A DNA stretch of 64,000 nucleotides from Plecoglossus altivelis (taxonomy: Eukaryota; Chordata; Actinopteri; Osmeriformes; Plecoglossidae), in NCBI GenBank assembly GCA_036571765.1, contig BROE01000009.1, forward strand, positions 12,150,904 through 12,214,903. The letters run 5' to 3'. Positions 45,697 through 57,403 of this stretch are shown here, piece by piece. Position 1 is the first letter of the stretch. Each line of letters begins with the position of its first letter. The notes below the pieces were generated by a model that ran no database searches, had not been told where the DNA came from, and worked only from the letters and a program-made list of their open reading frames with translations. Position numbers and translations under genes: made by a program.

Positions 45697-48359
45697 ACCC
45701 TTTCCTGTAGGTCAAGGTTGTAGTTTATGCAATTCAAGCGTCCAATCAAAACAGATGGACATGAAGTCATTGGACAGCGGAACTGTCACTCAAGAGTTTA
45801 GAGTCCAGCTGATCTCTGACTTCCTGCGTCTCTGAGACATTTTAAAGCTTGTGGGAACCTGCAGGCACTAACACGTTTACATGGATACCCTGGTTAATAA
45901 TGCGTAGAGAAAATGTCTAATTATTTTTTTATTTTTTTGTGAGCGCGACAGGATTCCAACAGGTGGCCAAACGTCTTAGTCTTTAGGCTGCTGCGTTGCG
46001 ACATAGTGGCTCGGTTAGACTGAGTAGAGCATTAGAAATTACAAGGGCATTTTTCATCTTCTAGAAGACCTTTTGAAGCTGTTCTGAAGTCAGCCTTCAA
46101 TTCTAGTCCAAAAGGACAAACGGCTGGGTAACGCCCAGGCAATATATGCAAAATGTATGAATTTGTTTGACTGATGAAAGAGAAACACAATACCTGGATG
46201 GTTTTGCATGGCAGTCGTTGGGTTCTTTTCATGGTAAACAGATGTATATGACGCTTAGTAGGAAGAGTGCCAACACTTTGTCACTGGACAACTATAGATG
46301 TATAGTCTGTAGGATGATAGGAATGAATAATGAAATGGAACTAACCTCAAATTAACTGTTTGTTTGTTTGTTTGTTTTCCTGAACTTGTCCTTGAGTCTT
46401 GGTAGTTGACTGTCCTCCAGACAGATGCGTGTGCAATTTCTGCTTTGTTTTTTTGTCATCGCAAATGATGGTTGTTTCATTTGCTGGGACGCAAACACCT
46501 GCTAATAGCTGTAAGCTAAGCTAAGGTCAGTCACCACAGAGTCTCCAGACATTGATTATGGAACAATCTGGTAGAGGTTCCTTACAGATTCATGTGGTGT
46601 GTTAGGGAGGAAGGTCTGAACTATCTAAAAAAACAAAACAAGAGGACCAGAGAACGACCATTTGGAGTTATTCTGAATCTATGATTGAGTGAGAACGTGT
46701 ATGTGAGGAAAAGAATGCCAGGTAAACCTGGCATATATTTCTCTAATGCTATGAGTTGCACAAACCTGCTTTTAGACATGACTGCTCTGTGTCCATTGTG
46801 TGTTTCTGTTAGGGCGCGCTACAACTGGACAATAGTCACAGAGAGGCACTAGACAGTGCCTCTTCTAACACACATGGAAGATTCCCTTTCTAAAACAAAA
46901 CGATTCCATGCTGAGCGTGTGGGCTTGGGGCCTGTGGAGAAACGCTTGCACATCCTCCATCCTCTCCTAGAGAAAACACTGATCTGACTACGGCCGGATT
47001 GGGTAACAGCTACAATAGGAAGCACATGCTTTTCACCCATGAGGTCGTGTTAGATCAGGGTTTACCTCATGGCAGGTGTTCACGTCTGCGGGATCGGAAC
47101 ACGGACCCAGTCTGTCACCTTGGGAGGTTATCAACACTTCCATTGTTGTTGCGTTTGGAAGAATTCAAAACAAGCTCCGCTGTTGGGTAGACGTGTCAGG
47201 ATGGTGACAGAGTTGGACACGTGGGGGCGGAGTTTATCAGGGCTGATTAAGGTCAAATCTGGTTTGTCACATAAGGGAAAGTCATATTGTAGACATGAGT
47301 CAGGACATGTACTTCTAATGCGCACACGCAGTCGCTAAAAACACACAAAGCGAAGGAGAAAAGCCAGATCATGGCCACAACACTGAGAGTAGAGCAACAA
47401 CCACATTCATGCTTAGCTCGATGGTCACCTCGATGCTTAGTTTGTGCGGTTTCATATCAGCTTGCGTTCTCAGTGCTGAGGCTGGGTGGCGTATCCAGGC
47501 AGTCGTTCTCAGTCGTTCTCACCTGAGGGTTAGCGTGGCGACGTCTCAGTGTGGTGGTTGTAGCATGGTGGCTGATGGTGGGCTGTGAACTACAGGGGAG
47601 GGCCAAGCAGAAAGGCTCTTCCAGATTAGTATCTGGCTTGTTTTCACTGAGCTGTTCCGCTGATCTGAACTGTCTGAGACGTTTTTCATCGAGGACTGTC
47701 TGTGTCTCTATGTTGAAAGCACCTTTTCATTACCAACATGACTGTTACTTTAACTCGGAAAATGATGTATGCTGGAAAGTGATCGGCTGTCCCCAGAGCT
47801 GTGCAATAACCCATGCCTGTAACGGATTCAAACTGCCATCCGGAACAATGTATTTATTTCCTTTTAATAAAAAATATTATTCTTTTTTTTTTTGCATACA
47901 ATGGCTGTATTCTTTCTTTCTTTCATTTCTTTCCTCAGATATTCCTAAGCGAGTCTGTCAAGGTCCCCAAGGATGATGTCAACACATGTCTGGTGTCTGA
48001 GCAGTCTGACTGGACTAGAGGTGCTGAAATGTGGGGGTGGCTGTTTGGAGGAAAGACATCCTCTACTTTTGAAGTCCAGAGATTTCCCCTATCACGCTCC
48101 TAGACGTGCACAGAGCACAATAGTGCTGTGTGTGTCGGTCTGAACCTTCCAAGGAATTCTTTCCAAAGGGTCACACAGGCTTTTTACTTTTATTTATCTG
48201 GACAGCAACAGCAACTCCTTGTGTTTGGCTTGTCCATGGCCCTGTTGTAGGTTAGTAGCTGGACTTGAATGCAGTTCAACCAGTGCTACAATTCTCAGCG
48301 TTGACCGCTTTGTTAAATGGGGACTGAATTGTATTGACAGACTGCAGTTTTGTTTTTCT

Positions 48360-48372
48360 CCACTAGATGGCA
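48360..48372 (+). promoter_or_regulatory. CTCF-like motif
   Basis: CCACTAGATGGCA matches the central CTCF consensus (CCASYAGRKGGCA) on the + strand. It lies between ddhd1 and fermt2, where an insulator would be plausible. Occupancy cannot be inferred from sequence. Confidence 0.4.
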
Positions 48373-49145
48373 ATAAACTGTTGGCAATAAAAAACCAAAC
48401 AATGGCCCCCATTGACCATCTGTTCCTGGGAGACCCCATTTCCACATCCCTCCACTGTCCAGAATTAGCCTCTGACAGTCAGTAACTAAGCTACCACGAC
48501 ATTCTTATTACAGCTGGAACTGTATAAGTGGCATTGAAGTCATGTGAAATGCAGCCGCTCCCCTTCAGAACTCACTCAATTAGAGAGGAATCAATTGTCT
48601 GGAGTTCATTGAAACTGTCATTGACTCCAGTTGCTCTCTGTCTCTCCCTTTTTTTCCTTCACTCTCCTCTCCTCAATCTCTCCTTTTTTATCTCTATGCT
48701 CCCTTTTTTCTCTCTGTCTTTCTCTACAACACCACTGCCTGAGCAGACATCTGAGTCAGTATCCTCTTATAGGGTCACTAGCAGCCTCTCAGTCCAACTC
48801 AGTCTCCTGCTCTGCATCTGACTGCACTGTTTACTCTGCAATTAAAACACAGCCTATAAAAGGCAATGGGTTGGCTGCCAGACACTGACAAGGGGGTCGG
48901 AGCAGCAGGGAGGAGGTTATAAATCGCTTTGATGCAGACCATAGTCAAAAGCCCAAATTCCAGAGCTTGGGCTAGGGCTGGAGTTGAAGACAGAGTTTGA
49001 AACAGGGGCCAAGGGGTGAGTTTAGCGGTGTGGTTTAACAGAGTGTTTGGGCTGGGTCAAGGATGGAGCCGGAGGTCAAGACAGCGTTTGAGACTGGGTC
49101 TAGGATTTGAGCTTGAGTTGAACAAGCAAGAAAAAGATGGTTTGG

Positions 49146-49275
49146 GGCAGGGTTAGGGCTGAGGCTGGGGCAGGGTTAGGGCTGAGGCTGGGTCTGGGGC
49201 AGGGTTGGGGCTGGGTCTAGGGCAGGGTTAGGGCTGAGGCTGGGTCTACGGCAGGGTTAGGGCTGGAGCAGGGTT
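49146..49275. repeat. GGGTTAGGGCTGAGGCTGG tandem repeat
   Basis: Diverged copies of GGGCAGGGTTAGGGCTG with or without GAGGCTGGGTCT inserts. It contains TTAGGG by chance but is not a telomeric array because the hexamer is not tandem. Confidence 0.85.
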
Positions 49276-50219
49276 TGGAGTACCATTTGTCTGAAGCTGG
49301 GGCTAGTGAGTGCAGCAGCAGCAGCAGCAGGGGGAAGCCAAGAACCCTGATGATTCATGCCTCACCACCGACCACTTGGACGGGGAATGTGTGCGCACTG
49401 CTGTGCAGAAGAGCAGATGCAATGGAAAGAGAAGACAGCAGCATCTGTGCCAAACTAGCCATTTGTATGGTTTGAAATACACATAAACACACTATATCAT
49501 CGGTCTTGCAGTGGGGGAGATGGGAGAGGATGGAGAAAGCGCTTTGGGCTAACTGCTCTTGCTCATTGGAGTCTGTGTGAATAAAGCTGTGACATTCCAC
49601 ACATTGATGACATGGCGCTCATTTGTTTACCATGACTGATGATAAATATGCCTATTCTCTCTACAGACATCATGGCCATGCATTTGTATCTCTTGCTTGT
49701 CGAACACAGTTGCAGGCTCAGCCCCACAGTGAATACATTTAGTTAGAGTAAAAAGGTTTCTCATTTCATGACACATTGATGCATTGATTTCTTTAGCAGA
49801 CGTAGAGATAACAATGTCTTCAAATATTCTAAAGATGAGGGGGGGAAATGGTTAGGTAGGTCCTGTGGGGGAACACCGGAGCAGAAACACACAGGCAACA
49901 GGCGAATATGACGTGACTATGACACTGGATGTCTTGATTTAACACATCCTAACTAAAATGTCTGAAAGTTGGGTTTCTAAATTGAGAAAATGTGAGTAAT
50001 TCCCGAGGCGAAGACCCCCGTATCGGTCCCCGGATGTGCCTCTGCAAGCGCCGTTCATTTCCATAAAAGGCATCAGCAGCGGTCTTTATGCCCTTGCTCT
50101 CTCACTCAACAAACTGTTGAATTTTCCTCAAAGGGATTAGTTCAGGCGAAAGTTTTCTATGAAACGGTTAAGTCTTATTTTCCATACAACAAATTTGCCA
50201 AATGTGACCCGAATGTCGT

Positions 50220-50277
50220 ACAGAGCGACAGGAATAGAGTTCAAACTCTAGCCGAGTGCCACTAACCACCCGGCCTC
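50220..50277 (-). other. Degenerate tRNA-like segment (possible SINE relic)
   Basis: Read on the minus strand it has GGCCGGGTGGTTAGTGG, close to a tRNA/SINE A box, and AGAGTTTGAACTC, a poor B box, about 20 bases later. The spacing is shorter than in a functional tRNA and no cloverleaf can be drawn. A related fragment (GAGCGCGACAGGATTCCAAC) occurs at 45943-45962. Confidence 0.25.
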
Positions 50278-50420
50278 AAACAAAGGAACACTGGAATATT
50301 AGTACATATTTAGCATTGAGTGAAATATTCCTGACTCACGTTAAAGTGCACATGTAAGGCTTATAGTATGACTGTCCGACAGCGGGGAGACAGCCCCGCA
50401 CGATAGGAAAGGAAAAGTCG

Positions 50421-50449
50421 GATTGGAGCAGTGTGACGTTATCTGTTGA
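50421..50449 (+). promoter_or_regulatory. fermt2: fermt2 core promoter candidate
   Basis: An inverted CCAAT box (ATTGG, 50422-50426) and a CRE-like TGACGTTA (50434-50441) lie just upstream of the inferred first exon. No TATA box is seen. The transcription start is inferred to lie at roughly 50450-50500. Confidence 0.4.
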
Positions 50450-50654
50450 AAAGAGGGAGGGAGAGAAAGAGACGGCTAGACTCCATTAGCGGAACCCTTA
50501 GGAAACAGTTTGGGATACTTCACTTGAACGAGTTCATTTGGATTTTGTCTTTGACCTACCCAAAATACATGAGACAAAGCGAAAAAACTTATTTAATACA
50601 GAAACGTCGGAAGTTTTCGTGGTTTTTTGGACTTGGGCTGGTGCGTTTGTGAAG
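50450..50654 (+). other. fermt2: fermt2 non-coding exon 1 (5' UTR)
   Basis: The segment ends in GTGAAG followed by a strong donor GTGAGT at 50655, and the kindlin-2 start codon sits two bases into the next exon at 51475, so a 5' non-coding exon is required; human FERMT2 also starts translation in exon 2. The left edge is a guess. Open frames inside it are not supported as coding. Confidence 0.55.
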
Positions 50655-51474
50655 GTGAGTGGACAAATAGAGCTCAAATTTTCGTCCTCGAAGCTCAATA
50701 ACCATAGTCTGTTCTTTGCGCATATGCGCTTGGGAAATGAAAACATTGACTTTTGTCTGTGGCTGGCGCGCCGCACATGATCATACATCAAAATATTTAT
50801 ATATATTGGATATCCACCTTTCTACGCACTATACTTTTGGGTTGTAGAAGCGCACTATTTCAAGTAAGTTTGCGCTGAATGACCGACTGTGTGAACTCAC
50901 CGTTTGTGAGCGAGTCTGCTTACGTAATCAACTTTACTGCCTATTTGCCAGAATGTATTTACCGTTAGTTAAAGCAGGTGAATGCGCAAACGAGAAGTAG
51001 GCTCATTTAACATGTGGAAATACATATAACCTCAACCCTTTGTTCTGAAGTCATTATTGACTATCTCACCACATTTCTTCATCCAAAGTGGGTAGGATGA
51101 CCTGCTTTTGAGTGATATTGTCAGATTAACTATTCAAGGAATAGCCTACGATGATCAGAATCATTAACATTATTATGATAGCTTTGGGTTTGGCTCGTTT
51201 TTATACTTATCAAAAAAGGCCAATGAGAATGACATAAGATTATGAATGACACAGCAGTCAGTTAGCCTCGCTTTAGGAAGCACGTTATCAGGCTTGAGTT
51301 CCCCATTGGTGTTAAGTGTCACAGAAGCAGGTCAGTATGACTTGATTGTAGTTGTTTGTTGGCCTGATCGTAGCTGTTTGTTGGCCTGATCGTAGCTGTT
51401 TGTTGGCCTGATTGTAACAGTTCGTTAGCCTGATTGTAACAGTTCGTTGGCCTGATCGTAGCTGTTTGTTTCAG
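50655..51474 (+). other. fermt2: fermt2 intron 1
   Basis: 820 bases, donor GTGAGT, acceptor TGTTTGTTTCAG. The first 680 bases are complex and AT-rich; the last 132 bases before the acceptor AG are a 22-bp tandem repeat (listed separately). Confidence 0.7.
51341..51472. repeat. fermt2: 22-bp minisatellite ending at the fermt2 acceptor
   Basis: Exactly six 22-base copies at 51341, 51363, 51385, 51407, 51429 and 51451. Two variants alternate: one with GATCGTAGCTGTTTGTT (copies 2, 3, 6) and one with GATTGTAACAGTTCGTT (copies 4, 5). Copies 2-6 begin CCTGAT, which includes CTGAT, a match to the branch-point consensus YTNAY. The last copy ends TC instead of GG and is followed directly by the acceptor AG. 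Confidence 0.95.
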
Positions 51475-51632
51475 GATGGCGCTGGACGGTATTCGGATGC
51501 CCGATGGCTGCTATGCCGACGGAACGTGGGAACTGAAGATGCACGTGACGGACCTCCACCGGGACGTGTCTCTGAGGGTCACCGGGGAGATCCATATCGG
51601 CGGAGTCATGCTCAAACTGGTGGAAAAACTAG
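51475..51632 (+). CDS. fermt2: Fermitin 2 (kindlin-2), first coding exon (residues 1-52); gene continues past window
   Basis: Kindlin-2 is a FERM-domain adaptor that, with talin, binds integrin beta tails and activates integrins at focal adhesions. ATG at 51476, two bases after the acceptor. The peptide begins MALDGIRMPDGCYADGTWEL and ends GEIHIGGVMLKLVEKL, distinctive for FERMT2: kindlin-1 and kindlin-3 start differently. It covers the first half of the ubiquitin-like F0 domain. The donor is GTAAGA at 51633 in phase 1. The next exon, expected to begin with the sequence for DVKKDWSDHALWW or similar, is not found before 64000, so only 52 of about 680 residues are here. Confidence 0.95.
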
Positions 51633-53663
51633 GTAAGAAGCTTAGTGAAAATCGGGTGGGATCATGGTGCTTTCCTCGACCCTGTGCGGTACTCTCAATG
51701 GGGAAGCTTCGTTCTGCGAGTGACTGTTGCTGTTATCTGGTCATATTTGTGGGGCAGTAAATTCCTTTCTTTTCTACATTGTAACTCCACTGCCAACTGG
51801 CATTCCACCTATGTAAACACTACAAACTGTCACTGATTATGGCTCAGGCTGTGGGTTAACAAGTGCACAGCTGGCTTGAGGAAAACTAGCCTCCATACTA
51901 GTTGGAGAACTCACTGGCATACTTCATGATATGGATGCCAAGCCTTGCAAACAGCCTCCCCCCCCCTATTCAGCCCCCGTACATGCAACCCCCTTTCAAC
52001 TGCATTGTGCACTTCACACAAGTCCTGAGTGTGAGGGAGAGCACACAGGAGCTCTCTGTCTGCTCTCCGCATGTGGAACACTGGCCCGTTTCACGACGGA
52101 GAGGGTTCGCCGGGCGACAGTGCATTTTCGGGAGGGACGCTGGGTGTTCCGATGGCGCCTGAATACCCAGCATTCCTTCCTGCGTCGCTCCTCGGCTTGA
52201 TTCGCGGCCCATGGGGCCTGTTTTTAGCCCTCCTGTTAAAGCTCCACATAATTGAGGCCTTTGTTCTGTGTGGCTGACTGTTCTGCATCTGGGGCAGGAT
52301 CCTCATGGCTGTAGCACCGCCTGTGGGAGGATGTGAATGTGGACGGGCCACCTCCGCCCACCGGCGCATGAAGCCACAGCCTTATGCATTGTTGGTGTGT
52401 GTGTGTCTGTGGAACAACTGTTCAGTTATTGAATATGCGAAACAGACATGTTCCGGTGCAGTTTTGAACTCGGCATGGTAGTTACCAAACCATGGAGATG
52501 CTTGGAAGGTTCCAGAGGACTGAAGTGCAGCTGTGCCTAGGTGGTTGCTGTCAAGACATGGTTACAAGTGAAGGTGGATCCCCACTGTCGATCTCAAGCT
52601 TCATGGGCCGCAGTCTCTCTTGACCGTTTCCTTGTCGCCTACATTCTTGTGAGATATACATCATCTGCTTATCTCTGGCTGGTCGCTTCAGCAGGCGTGA
52701 CGGTCCTGGTTGAGGCTGGTTGGCTCTGCTGTTTGCTATCAGAAGCAAAACAGTCAGAGTATGGGCTAAGGTCTGGTTTAAGCCGTTTTTCCACTCGGTA
52801 ATGATTAACCCGCTCTCCCCTTCGACTTCTCACATGGGTGGCCAGGGCGAGAGAGAGAGATCCAGCCATGTGCTTCAGGCTTGTGTTGTACCACACTTAC
52901 AGTAGGGCTTCACTGTGGACTTGAGAGAGTGAGTGAGCATGAGCCTTCACATGATGAAACCCAGCGCGGGGGGCAAGCCCTTCTCATGTGACACCCTCTC
53001 ACTGTTGCAGTGTGGGAAAAGCCTCCATGGGTCATTGTGTAAGCAGGTCCTTTTCTTTCCTCCTTTCTCTCAGCTGTTAAGTGGCCCTCTTCCATGGCCT
53101 CCCGCTCTGCTTGGCGATGGGGTTAGCCGGGGTGGAACTGGCCTTGTAGAACCGCTGTCAAGTGCTGTGGTCACATGCGCACAAGGGGGAAGTGCTGATT
53201 GGTTGCATGAGGGGTCCCATGGTTGTTTTGCACAAAGTGGCCTCTTTTTTTTTCTTCTTTTTAAGGGAGTTTTATTGCCACTGTCACACACACACACAGA
53301 CACACTAGCGATTCGTTCCAGGGGCTGGGAAACATGGACTTCTGGCACGCTTGTCCTCTGTGCCCCACTAAAGGACACCCTGTTGCAATGACGGACATGC
53401 ACACACACACACATTCTCAGTCTCTGTCAAGGGGACAGCCTGTGACATTCCTCTCACTGTGTAGTGTCACGCTCTCCATATTAAGACCAGGAGTCTGGGG
53501 CCTCACATTGTGGCTTCACAGCTACACACTGTCTCCACTCTGAATCTAGTACAGTCTTACATAGAAGGTGTGTGTGTGTGTGATAGAGAGAGTATTATGT
53601 GCCATTTTGGGATATTCGGTATACAGGATCAGCTGTCCTGCAGAGAGGGTACAACTGCGTAGG

Positions 53664-53720
53664 TTTGTGTGTGTGTGTGTGTGTGTGTGTGCGCGTGTGC
53701 ACGCGTGTGTGTGTGTTTTG
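53664..53720. repeat. (GT)n microsatellite with GCGC
   Basis: A pure GT run followed by GCGCGTGTGCACGCGTGTG, an alternating purine-pyrimidine tract that favours Z-DNA. Confidence 0.95.
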
Positions 53721-54461
53721 AACGCCATCTCTGATCGTTCCTTCCAACAGTGAGCTCTGGTTCTCCCCTCCACATGTCAGCTTCAGAGAGCTTTCCTGGA
53801 TGAAATAGGTAAATGCCAGGAAAGCACTTAGCTATCGATCACGGCCAGCACAGTGCCCATCTCTGCCTCCCGTGGGCCCCCCAGGAGAGCTTGATTTAGG
53901 GGCCGCTGATTGAAAACCCAACCCCAGTGTCTCCCTTCTCCATCCACTCACCTACCATCTATTCATCTTCCATTACTTACAGTATGTTTGGGATCTGCTT
54001 CGGGACATGCCTTTTTTGTTCTCTGCTAAGAGCACACTCCCATATAACTCTCCTCTGGGACTGATGTCCGGCAAGCATACATCGACGCTGACAACATTAG
54101 CCTTGCGGGTTCATGGGTTCATAAGATTCAGGAGAACCAACCAGCGTTCTAGAATCACAGATTCTGTTTGTGTTGACGAAAAGCGACTGTATTGGTGTGT
54201 ATAAACCCTTGGACAGGCGGTGAGGCGTCCAGGAATAGGGTTTGTTAGAAAAACCAAACATCCGCGATTAGAGGGGAGAGGAAATGAGCGTTGGTGGTGA
54301 GATGAGAGGGCCCGCAGAGAGAGGGGAGTCTTCTGTTGTCTTCTGTCGGGCAGTCTGTACGTTTTTAAATCAAGTTGTCTCACTGGGGCAGTCTCAGTAG
54401 AGGGTCTAGGAGGGGGGCTTTTGTACCATATGTTGGGGCTGGCTGGGTTTATGCTATAATA

Positions 54462-54699
54462 TGCTCCAGGATCTCTGCTCCAGGATCTCTTCTTCAGTAT
54501 CTCTTCTCCAGTATCTCTTCTTCAGTATCTCTGCTCCAGGATCTCTTCTTCAGTATCTCTTCTCCAGTATCTCTTCTTCAGTGTCTCTGCTCCAGGATCT
54601 CTGCTCCAGTGTCTCTGCTCCAGGATCTCTGCTCCAGTATCTCTGCTCCAGGATCTCTGCTCCAGGATCTCTGCTCCAGGATCTCTGCTCCAGTGTCTG
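54462..54699. repeat. 14-bp minisatellite, about 17 copies
   Basis: CTCCAGGATCTCTG and variants (CTTCAGTATCTCTT) repeated with a strict 14-base period. Variants are mixed rather than blocked. Open frames through it are an artefact of the lack of stop triplets. Confidence 0.95.
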
Positions 54700-55486
54700 C
54701 CCTGTGTGTAGAGATGGGGCAGCCTAGCTTCAGCTGGGCAGGGTGAGAGAGGGGAGGTGTGGCGCTGGTGCAGAGTGGAGGGAACAGAACTGGTGGAGCC
54801 TGGAGAAAGGAGGGGGGAGAGGCGGAGGGGGCCGGCTCCCTGTGACGTAGGTCAGGGCACTAGAATTCCATAAAAGTCTTTCACAGAGCAGGAAATGACT
54901 TCCAGGGTTTGGCATGTTTTCTGGAAGCCACCGTCATCCCTGTATATTCTGCCTGCTTGCCTGCTTGCCTGCCTCTCTCTCTATTTTTATTCTGCCCATG
55001 TTAACCCCTTTTTCGGAAAATGTGTGTATTAAGAACTTCTGTTTGAGTAATGTTTTCCGCGGTGGTTGTTTTAAGACATTTTCATCTCCAAATTGGAGGA
55101 CTTGGTTTTACTGGCCATATGTTAAATTACTCAGTTGTAGTAACCCTGTTACTTTTTATGACAAAGTCCCAATGGACACTAGTGTCTGATAAACCTTTCC
55201 ATCAATATTAGATTACTTCGCAATTATGGTCTGTCAGCATTTTCCACTGCAGAATATAACAGTAGGCCTACCTGATTCCACAAGGGGTGGGACTGTCCTA
55301 GCTCCAAGCGAGGGCCAAGTTTGCATGTGAGCTATACTTTGATTGGTGTAAAAGGTGTTGTAGCCTGCGTGTACCAGGAGGTTGTGGAAGGTAGCGGTGA
55401 CCAGAGGAAGATGGCCGGCTTCTGACAATGGAGGGGGGGGATTTGCAAGGAAACAGACGCCATTTAGCACAGGATGTCAGACTTCC

Positions 55487-55489
<3 letters not shown>

Positions 55490-55531
<42 letters not shown>
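55490..55531. repeat. (GT)n microsatellite
   Basis: About 20 uninterrupted GT units followed by AGGGGGGG. Confidence 0.97.
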
Positions 55532-55533
<2 letters not shown>

Positions 55534-57235
55534 GGGGGGTTTTTCGCTTCTCTGCGGCTCCCTCCCTCTCCGGAGCCGTCAGGGGACATTCAGTAGGACT
55601 AGCGGGGTCCAAAAGAGGCTCTTAGATCCTGCATGGAGCGAGATGAGGAGATGAGATTAAGCCTCTCTTCGCAGGCTATGTGCTGAATAGCTTGGACGTC
55701 ATTATAGCCTCGGAGCATCCATCTGGAGATGGGCCTTGATAGGACGTCCTCTCGTAAAATATCACTCTCATTGTTGCTTAGACATGTTCACCTGCCATGT
55801 TGCCAGGAACCCTTAGAGCAGCAGTCTTGATGCTGCTTGGTGACCAGCTAGCTTGGTGGAAAGTGACCGTCTGCCTTGGCAGTGTGAGTTTGATGGCCAA
55901 GCTGCTGTAATCTACTCTACAGGAAGTAGTTACACTAAGTAGCAGCCCTGCCCAGCTCAGAGCTTTCCTGTTCCAGAAGCAAGATCCTGCAGTGATTTAG
56001 CTGGCTATACGCACATGCATGCTCACGCTATCACACACCCACACGCGTGTATACACACACAGATATTCGCAGATGCACGAACATTCAACACTCAACATGT
56101 TTGACCGTTTGATCGTCACTCAAAACGTGGCACACAGCCAGTAGTGGAGAGAGTTCACTTCCCCAATGAAAATGGAACATATCCAGATCTAGGTTCCTCA
56201 GTTGACCGAGGCATTGTTACCACCTACCCCCCACCCCCACCCACCCACCCCCCCTATTCGTTCTCTTATAGAAAACCAAGCGTTTTAACGGGTTATGTGT
56301 TTGGCATCCGAACTATGTAGCGTGGAGAGACGTTCACAGCTCCTCTGGGAACATGAGCCTGCTGCTTTTTGTTCTCTCCCCCCCCCTCCCCCTCCTCCTC
56401 CCCCACATCTCCCCTACACCTTAACGCCGCCTCATCCTGTGCCTGGTTTCACTCCGCACACTAGCGCGTCGCCTGCAGAGCTGAAGGGCCGGCAGCGTCT
56501 GCTGATCCAGATTGTCCTTCCTCTCGACGACGCGCACCTGCAGGTCAGTGCAGTAAGCTGATAGGGTATTGTTTGGGTCTTTCCAGGTTCATTCATTTTC
56601 TCGAAGCGTCACTCCTCTGTGGCCTTGTACTCATTTGACCCCCCCCACACCCACACACACACACACTCACACGCACACACACACCAACCCCAGCCCTTTA
56701 CATGATCTGGCAGATGACTGGAGACTGGTTCCACGGTCATCTCAGACGTTCCCCTGGGTTTAGGAGAGTGTTATGGTAGCATGTGGCACAATGCACCTCT
56801 GCTTGGATAACAAGGCTGTGGCTTCCTGCTCCCTGGAACGCTACTGAAGAGCCTTTCTGTTCCGAGGTCAGTTTGTTGTCTGCCTGCTGACGTCCGTCCC
56901 GCTGAGGAGCCTACAGGTGGACGACCGGCGTCAGTTTCTCCAGCGCACGGATTCTAGTCTGTCCTAATATTGACCCTGGCACAGCTCCTGGCAGTCTGGC
57001 CTGGGTGAAGCTGCTGGAAGAACTCCCTAATGGTCTGTAATCCCAGAGTAGCTCACCAGAGAGCCCCTCTCTCTCAGCCAGGCTGTGTTTGGATGAGGGG
57101 TCTGGACCAAGGTGGTTCTGAGGGGGGACGGGGGATGGTAGGTTGTGATAACGCAGGCTGTATCTTAGATTAATACATAGATAGGATAATATTGCCAAAC
57201 CCCAAAGGGGTTAATAAAAGAAAGGACAATATCCC

Positions 57236-57403
57236 TCTATCTATCTCCCTCCTTCCGTCTCTCTCTCTCCCTCCTTCCATCTCTCTCTCTCTCCAACCAT
57301 CTCTCTCTCTCTCTCCATCCATCTCTCTCTCCATCTCTCTCTCTCCCTCCTTCCATCTCTCTCTCTCTCCAACCATCTCTCTCTCTCTCTCCATCCATCT
57401 CTG
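57236..57403. repeat. Polypyrimidine minisatellite with CCAACCATC/CCATCC
   Basis: A unit of about 78 bases containing CTCCCTCCTTCCATC and CTCTCCAACCATCTC is present in two successive near-identical copies, preceded by a partial copy. Confidence 0.85.

Larger units (their letters stand above)
44702..50420 (+). other. ddhd1 3' UTR and ddhd1-fermt2 spacer
   Basis: About 5.7 kb without a recognised exon. The first part must be ddhd1 3' UTR; its end is uncertain. Candidate poly(A) signals on + are AATAAA at 45691, 47866, 48372 and 49580. Other contents: (GTTT)n at 46358-46378, a CTCF-like motif at 48360-48372, a CT-rich stretch at 48640-48730, a GGGTTAGGGCTGAGGCTGG tandem repeat at 49146-49275, and (GCA)n at 49313-49329. 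Confidence 0.75.

Noticed and set aside
45943..46035. Functional tRNA gene on the minus strand
   Set aside because: The A/B-box-like pieces do not give a cloverleaf: the anticodon stem does not pair and the T-arm motif is incomplete.
49146..49275. Interstitial telomeric repeat (TTAGGG)
   Set aside because: TTAGGG occurs as part of a longer GGGTTAGGGCTG unit and is never tandem.
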